Shown one piece after another: positions 51,601-60,600 of a stretch of 64,000 nt of DNA; the first letter of the stretch is position 1, and every line of letters starts with the position of its first letter. The DNA is taken from assembly GCA_026260175.1 (NCBI GenBank), contig JAKCWW010000237.1, positions 62,001-126,000 on the forward strand, read 5' to 3'. The notes under the pieces are model-generated. The model was not told where the DNA came from and did no database searches. It saw nothing but the letters and a program-made list of their open reading frames with translations. Source of the DNA: Reticulitermes lucifugus. Lineage: Eukaryota; Arthropoda; Insecta; Blattodea; Rhinotermitidae. A program made the translations under genes and the position numbers.

Positions 51601-54600
51601 ACCATCGTAAGAAAGATGTACTTAACACATGACAAACCTTCCTGAACTTGACAATTCTGTTCCAGTTTATTCCTGTCTGGGTCACCTAGTATGAAGACAG
51701 TGTCCTTAATAAAATTTCCACATCTGTGCGAAACCAGCAGTGGCATACATGGCAGCTTTTATGTTAAGCCCTCCTCAGTAGCATTAGGAGCACACGAATT
51801 AAGAGTTTGCGTATCTCGCAAGAAATACAGATTTTTTTTGGGAGGGGGGGGGTGTACCAGCAATTTATGAAGTCTCTCTCTGCAGATAGCAATCAGCTAC
51901 ATGTCACTGTTCCACATACGAGTACACTATACTGACCTCTTGTGCTGGCATCATCCACGAGGAGAATCTCCTGCAGCAGCTCGCGTGGCGACCTGTTGAC
52001 CACACTGTGCACCGTGCGCAGGAGTGTGGACCACGCCTCGTTGTGGAACACAATGATCACAGTCGTGGTGGGTAGGTTGCTCAGATCCGTGGTCTTATTC
52101 TGACACCTGCACACACCGTACAGAGAACTGCGTTGCTTGTCATGCTCTGAAGTGGCTGGTTTAATAGCAGCCAGGCTGAATTTGCTAAGAGCTAGAGGAT
52201 CAGCTGCTTGTCGAACTGGCTAAAGGGCTGACTCACAGACGACGGGCCAACTGATGACTGGCTGACTCAGTCGGTAAACGAATGAAAGATGAAGATGAAA
52301 GATGAATGAATGAATGAAAGGCTAGAGCAGTAAATTACTGGCAAACTGGCTGAATGTATGACTAAATAAAAGAATAAACAAGCGAAAATTTATGTGTATA
52401 TATATATATATATTATTGTCGAAATAGCTAAAAAATAAATGATAGAATGGATAAATGGTTCTATGACTGAACGAATGGTAAACTGACGAAATGAATGAAT
52501 GTATTAATGAACGAATGAATGGCTGACAGGCTGCACAGGTGTATGGACGGATGGATGGAAGGATGGATAATAGATAGAGACATGGACGGAAGGAAGGATG
52601 GATGGAAGGACGGATAATATGGAGGCATGGATGGAAGGAAGGATGGATGAATGGATAACTAGCCTCTGGCCAACTGTCTCAATGAACAAACAAACTACCT
52701 AAATATGTCTTAAGCTAACACTTCCTCAGGTAGTGACAAAACTCCCAGCATTTTATGCCAAACGAAATTTCATTATCGTGTTCAAAAGCGCTCACAAATA
52801 TCCCCTACCATGAGCCAGATAAATCCAGCCTACGCCCTCCAACACCATTCGTTTAAGATCCAATTTAATATTATCCTTCGTCTACGCCTTCAAATGAACG
52901 ATTCGATGTAAAAGTAAACGGATTAATTAACAAAAGAATGAGAGTACAAAGGAGTGAGTGACTGGTTTGTTGGATGAATTAGTAAATAAATACATAAATG
53001 GTTGAGTAATTTAGTGGCTGGCTGACTGGCTGATTCATGTATATGAATATCAACGAATGACGTCACGTAAGCCTATCATTGACTGAACTGCTATATGATG
53101 ACTGTTTCAAGTACTAATCCGGTATTTGTACAACAGCAAACATTGCCGTAACAGTACAGGGCATGGCGATGAAGCTTCATATTGAGAAACCTCACAATAT
53201 CACTCCTACCTCTTCTTGCGCACGTCCGGCAGACTCCTATCCAGCGGGATGCGATCGCTGGCCATAAGATTGAACCTGTTGATTTGAAACAGTTGCTGCA
53301 TCTTGAGCAGTTCGTGAGAGGGGATCATCACCGGCTGTCCGTTCTTCCCTTCGTTGGGTCGCGGGTCGAACAGATTGGCGTTCAGCAGCTCTGGAATACA
53401 AAAATGAGTTTGCCAGTCTTCCGATGTGACCCTTGAAACTACGTAATTCCGAAAATATTGCAGATGTACCCATTATTTTGTTTTAAAAATGTTATAACAA
53501 ACGTAACTTTTCTGAAGAAGATAGCCGTTTTTGTTTCTTCAGGAACGTGGTTTAAAATAAGCAGAACAGACCAGAATATAAGGAGGTAAGTGTCCGGCAA
53601 CAGTAAATGTCTATTCTACTTCCCCATCATATACCCCATTAACAATCCTATACACAGACTAAATTGCATTAATTTTCTGACTGGGATCTCATGATCGTAG
53701 TAGAGTTCAAAAATTCAGCCCCGAAATGAAGGTACCCAAGACTGATATTAGCGTAATACTCGTATACGTAAGGTCGTTTCATAAGTGTTAAGCATCTGCT
53801 GTAAGTGGGAACATCAACTGATCCAAATTTGCATACGTATCCTTTTAAGAGACTGTGGCCTCTTAGTTGTCTGTTTCAGGAAACGAATTTGTCAAAAATA
53901 CCAGTACACTGAGATTACTGTAAATTCCGACAATTCTGTGGCTCCGTGCAAGAAACCCATAACCCACACTTAACCGATTTCGAGAAAATCGAAGTTTCAT
54001 GCATGGAAAGGGCTACTTTTCTGCAGGATGCTGCCACCTGTAGTTCACAGTAGGCACTACCTAATATGTTCCTGTCTTGAGGTGATAGGTACTTGGTCAG
54101 CCAACACACGGATGATATTATCTCAATTTTTTCAAATTTGAGGGTTATGGGTTTCATGCACGGAGCCACAGAATTTATATCTACTTTTGATAATGAAACA
54201 TTTAAAGCCTCGGAGTCATAAAATAATATACCTACCTACATACCTGTAATATTCCCACCTCACAGAACACGTTACAAACAAGGAAAATCCTGTAGTTTTC
54301 TTTTAGCAAGTAATAAGGTGGAATATTTGGAGGCAAAATACATTGGTCTGACGTGATAATCTTACTGTATACCCAAGGACCTAGGGGATATTCCTTATCA
54401 TAAGGAAAATAAATTGTTAGTGTAAATGAGTTAAGCATTTAGGAAAAAAACTAAGGATAAAATTATACCAAGAATTTGAATAAGATGTAAGCCAAAATGA
54501 AGTAGATATTTGGAAATAACAAGATGGGTTGAAATGAAACCAGAACTGGTTGCTAGACTACTCAAAGTTTTTTTTCAGAACTTCTCTTCCAATACAGCCC

Positions 54601-57600
54601 GTGTACAACTCTGTCAAATTTAAATGATCAACACATCTGTATAAAATGTCTGAGAGGAGTCTCACCATCTGTGAGGTTTGGAGGATTCTGCGATTTGCTG
54701 GTCTCTCCCATGTAGTGGCCCACTACGACGTGTACCCCTCGACGATCTATATATTCCTTCTGGTTTGGCCCCAGCCTGAAACGACAAAAGAACTATGAGC
54801 AACAATGCTTCATTATTGTGCCAGAAGCTAACCGCAGTATTAATCCAGTCGGACATTGGAATTGTGGTATGGAATCAAAATCTGATGATGTTTTGATGTG
54901 GATATACCATCCTGGAAGTCCAGCTGCTTGTCTTAGCAACAGGTATACATAACTCTGCAACTGTGGGACGCAAGACTTCAAAGCGACTGCAGTGCAAACA
55001 ATAACAATGAGGAAAGCAAAGATAGATGTCACAGGGCTGCAGAGCCAAAAATAAGAAATATCAATGCTTGTAACAGCATTAAGAAGAAGAAAAAACGAAT
55101 AGGACAGAAGTGACACGAAGATGGAAGAGGGAAAATAATGTTTATAAGAGAGTGGTGACAAAAGAAAGAAAAGAAAACGAAAATAAAAGCAAGTTACTTT
55201 CTGTACTTGTTTGACTTTACGACAATATAGGGAAGATTTTGTTGAAAGTTATAATAATAGCAACCAGATAATAGAGTCCATTTAAGAGTTGTTTTTTCGT
55301 TTCCGGGACTGTGTGTAATTTGGAATGAGGGCGTAAATAAAGTCAGTAAATGAACTGGACATGCGGGGCTCAATGTCCGGATCTCATTGGACCACAGAAA
55401 CGTTGGTAGCGCCCACGTGCGGAACAGATTAAAAAACACGTTTCATCTCTCTATAGAACTTATCTTCAAAAGCTTTTTTTTCGCTTCGATAAATATTTAG
55501 CAAGTTACGCTCGCGATGCGTGATTTTACCTAAAGCTGGTAAGTTTTACTAAAATTCTCCTATGTAAAATTTCATGAAACTGCGTTGAGTGGTTGTATTG
55601 CTACATGCAGGCTGGCGGACAGACAGACATGGTGAAGACAACAGGCACATTTTTTGCAAAGTTTGTTGCAAACGCACTAAAATTTGAGTTCTTATGTCAC
55701 GGAAGGTACACTGGGTCTCCATTATACCTCTAACAGTTTAATGCTGCACAGAGAAACAATCAGTGTTTAATCTGAGAATTATTCGAAACCCATAAATGAA
55801 ATGTGTAAGCAAAATTACGTTATGTCGAAGCAGTTGGCATATACAGTTAACCAGTGTTCTTTAACATTCAAAGGACATGGGAATTTAGGTATATGTTATC
55901 TACTGTCGTATTTCTATAACCACTGTTATCTATCAAAGGCAAACGCTAACAATATACACACTTCCCTCCTTCACTAAATTTTAATCGGAAAGTTCTATCG
56001 TCCTAGTGTTGCAGCTACAGATGTCTTACCCCAGTGTTGTTGCTACATAAGGGTCTAATACTGTGGAGCCCTACAGTGAGCTTATACTCTTACAGAGGGG
56101 GTCCTATTTGAAAATACCACGATAAAACAACGAGTCTTAAAAACAAAGTTATATATTTTAGTGCAATTCTACGGAAATAAAATTCTATCCAGCCTTGGGA
56201 GCAAGCAGAATTACTCGAATAGGTGAGCAACCTCACGATATATACACAATTAGAAGAGTATAATTATGATTCACTCCAATAACACTATTAGACTTAGTAT
56301 CTGAACACAAGATTCTGTACGTAATTAAACGTCCACATTTTTATTCAAAGTTGAGACACGAAAAATAAAAGTCATATGCAGGTTTCGTTCAAGAATGGCA
56401 CACGCTCCCAAGAGACACTCCAGCATTAAGAGGATTAAATCTAGAATAAGCTAATTAACAGACAAGCGTTCAATTTTAATTCTACAAGTTTAACATTTAA
56501 CACTACAAATCAATAACAATTACTTTAAAATAAACGACAAACACATAATTTTAATATAACAACAGTCTTGTGTATAAAACTTCGCGCTGTAAAACGGAAT
56601 GAGATCTGAATTCCGTAGAGGACAAATGAAAGTGTAGACATATATGTTACAGTTTGAATTCTGTTTCCTCTACATGCTACATGCTTCTTGTATCACTGAC
56701 CATAAAGTCTGACAAAACTGAATACGGAAACATGTCGCAATCTGTGTAGTGTGTATTGAAGTAACGTAGTGTTAACATACCAAACCGCTGGGATGTCATA
56801 GTACTGAAAAAAGTTACGCATTCCATTCACAGGTGTCGCCTGTTACACCAGAGAACGTAACTACAGTCTTCTACGTGAACAATTGAGAAGGCATCTACTG
56901 TGCGATCATACAACCTTGGCTACAGGCTGCGTCACATTTTTAAACAAACAATTACATGCCGAATGTTAGTCACATTTTTACCACAGCTTTTGACTGGAAT
57001 TTTGTACAACAGGGGAACTAACATAATGACGCAGATGTCTTATGTACCTGGAGACTAAATGTTGCGCAGTTTTTGATCTGTATTGTGGAGGTCAGCATTT
57101 CGGATCTTGGCCCATACACTGGCTATCCTGGCAGGATTAGGTGCGTTACTTCCGTCCCACCGGGATAATATCAAGATCGGCCACGACCGCTCCCTTCCAA
57201 ATCACTTAAAATTGTTATGCAACAATTATTTTAAACTTCAACGAAATACCATCTGGCTGACAGTGTCGTTAAGTAAACGATAAATAAATAAATAAATAAT
57301 ACGAATATACATGAATAAATAAATATACGTAAATAAGTGAAATTAAGAGAGATCAGATGAGCGGAATATTTAAAAAGTATGAGAGGAAGATAAGAAGAGC
57401 TTATAAAATGTATTTGAAAAAGAACTAATGCTAGAGTAGGGGAAAGAGTGTGTGAAGATGTAAAGTGGATTGAAATGTCAAAGAATATGGTATATTACAA
57501 TACTTCTCTGTACAGGCCCCCTGAATATTCATGTTGAATATTAACAAAGAATAACTTAACTAGCTACCAGACAATCAGGTTTTCAAAGAAAAAATGCGCT

Positions 57601-60600
57601 GTGGACTTAGTTCGTGAGCTAGTTACGTAGTCGTTTAGTCAGTCAGTCATTCGGTCATAAATAAGTGAACTCTTCGTACACAGTTGCACCGATAAAGGGA
57701 CATGAGCGTCCCATTTCGCTGGGTATCAGGCCAGTAACCTATTTGCACTGTACCAACCAATGGCCGCCCGTCCCCTCTAACTCGAAACGAGTCGCGACTG
57801 TCTATTGTTTTCACAATAAAACCATAACACAGAGGTATGTCAGTGACCACAGCGGGACAAAAACACAGGAAGTTCATGGAACCCGCTGGCTTTCACGCAA
57901 CCTTGGAATCGGCTGTTATGTGCGTGCGACTGTGATGATGATGACAGTGGTGGTGGTGGTGGTGGTGATGATGATGATAGTACAGTAACAAAAACAATAA
58001 TAATAATAATAATAATCCATCGAAAAATGGTAAAGTTTCTGAATTGCCTTCGGGTAGTGCCAGGTTCAAATTCCGGTCGGAAGACCAACAATTCGGACTG
58101 AGGTATTTTTTTTTGTGGTGAAGGGCCCCGCAGCAGATGCTACGGACGCACCGCAGCCTAGAGGCTTATTGTGCAACCCTGTGATGAAGATAATTGATTT
58201 TTTTAATTTTTCCTCGTAATGGAGCACCGGTGGAGTGAAATTGACAGGGGAAAACCGAAGTAGTCGGGGAAAAACCTGTCCTAGTGCCACTTTGTCCACC
58301 ACAAATCCAACCTGGACCGACCCGGGATCGAACCCGGGCCTCCGCGGTGAGAGGCCGGCGACTAACCGCCTGAGCCATGGCACGGCCCCCGGACTGACGT
58401 TTTCTCGCGGTTTGCAACTGTCTCTCCAGGATAATGCCAGATGGTACCTCAAACTGGGCCACGACCACTTCCTCTCCTATTCCTTATTCACTATTAACAC
58501 TGTATTCGACGATAACAATATAATGTGCTTGTAATAGCATTGTTAAATACCACATCAACTAATAACATAAACATCAAAAGCGCCCAAACGAAACATTCTC
58601 TCTGTAAAGTTTGAGGCAAGAATTTCAAGCATGTAATTTTTAAAAACCCCGTTCCCACCTCACAGAAATATCACCGCGTCTCCATTGAAAAGACCAAAGG
58701 TTTATGTCAGGAAACAGCCGCAGTATTTTCCGGGAATCGTAAGAAACATATTACACACTGTGGCAAAAATGCGGACGTTTTTAAAGCTAAATCGGCTGTA
58801 CATATGTTTGCTATAACGGGTATAAACAGTTGGTGTCACCAACCGTCTTAAGATTAACAAAAAAACTTCTCTTGTAATTGCGATGGCCTTGCTAGGCAAC
58901 AAAAAGAGAGAATAGACCTCTCACACTAGTTTGATTCCTGTTCCCCCTCTGTAGGCAGATTCCTACTACAGAAAAATTAACACCAGTATGAATAGATGGC
59001 GCATTCTTGCTCTTCTTCAAGCCAATGGACGGGCATAGCGGGGTCAATGGTGCGACGAACCATAAAAACATTACATTTGTGGAATTCTGGCATTGTCCAT
59101 TCTTTCAGCTGTCTTTCAGCCTCCAAAACACGTAAAAACTGATACTGAAGAAAAGATAAAGGTAGTGCAATATATCCCTCTGCTTAATTAATCACCTCGC
59201 GGTGAAGATGTACAGAGAAAAGGAGATAAAGCTTTACGGCTTTCTAACTACAGCACTACATTGAAATAAATGGCCTGCTTTAGTCTCCAGCCGCCTTACC
59301 ACCATGACATGGTCCCTATTACCGATTCAGTAGGTGGCTAGATGTGTCTCGAGGCTGCTCAAGGTACTGACGAGAACAGACAAATATCTGCCCCTGTAGG
59401 ACGTCAGCTCCATTCTTCCTGTCGTCCAACCCTTCCAACTGATTGTCCTTTATACATTTCACTTACCAGGGCTTACGACAACATTTGAAACATCAAATCA
59501 TCAGAAATTCAAATATGATTACGGTGATCTACTCTAGGATTATGAGATGGACGGAGAATGTAAAACACTTGGGAGAGATAAGGCCTGCATACAGAAGTTC
59601 TGTCGGATAGTCTGAGGACAGAGACGATTTGGGAGAATCAGTCTTGGGTGGGAGAATAACACTAACGTGGATTTGCGTAAATAGGATGGGATAATGTGAA
59701 CTGACGCAAGCACGTGGAACAAGTGGTAGCTATATGAACCAAACATATTGGGTCGAAGTAAGAAGGATAAACTGCATTGACAGGATGCTCCAGAAAGTAC
59801 AAATGTCTTTGACATATTTCATATTATACTGTATCGGTGTATATTTGTATGCATTTCAAACCTAACTCCATCCAGTTTCTAGTGCTGCAAATATGGAAAA
59901 CTGTATGATAAAATATATATCTATAAACATATTTATTATTCGGGTGATCGAATCAAGAAGAATGAGATGGGATGGGCATGTGGCACGTATGGGAGACAGG
60001 AGAGGCGCGTACAGGGTTTTGGTGAAAAGACCTGAGGGAAAGAGTGCACCTGGAAGACCTAGGCGTAGATGGGAGGATAATATTAAAATGGACCTTCAAG
60101 AAGTGGGATGGGGCATGGACTGGATTGATCTGGTTCAAGATAAGGACAGGTGGCGGGCTCTTCTCAATACGATAATGAAACTTCGGATTCCATAAAATGC
60201 GGGGAATTTCTTGACTAGCTGAGGGCCTGTTAGCTTCTCACGAAGGACTCTGCTCTATGGAGTTAGTTAGTTCTATACACATTATTAGACCTCATATAGC
60301 ATTCAAAGCACAAGGTTACTGCATGCGCCGTTTTCTTGAACAAATAACAAACAATTGATCTAAACATCACCAAAATTTTGTCTTTATAATGGAAACAGAA
60401 AGTGTTTTCTGTGACAGGGGAACTGAATTTGTAAAAAGTTTTCAGATTAATTTCAGAAATTAAAAGATTAATATTAAAACTTTATCACACGCTCTTTTTA
60501 TTTTGCAGCGCATATTTAACGAAGATATGGAGTGTAGTGTCTCCACTGTTTGCCTTCAGTTAAATGTGCAATGTAATGTTTCTAATCTTGTAAGGTAATG

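Noticed and set aside
52504-52689. Ser/Pro/His-rich minus-strand open frame
   Set aside because: It is a translation of the GGAT/GAAT simple repeat.
57665-58091. Open frames with poly-Val and poly-Ser/Pro
   Set aside because: They are translations of GAT/GGT/AAT microsatellites.
58066-58468. Two overlapping 100-128 codon minus-strand frames
   Set aside because: They lie on the type 2 SINE and its flanks; the SINE explains the sequence.
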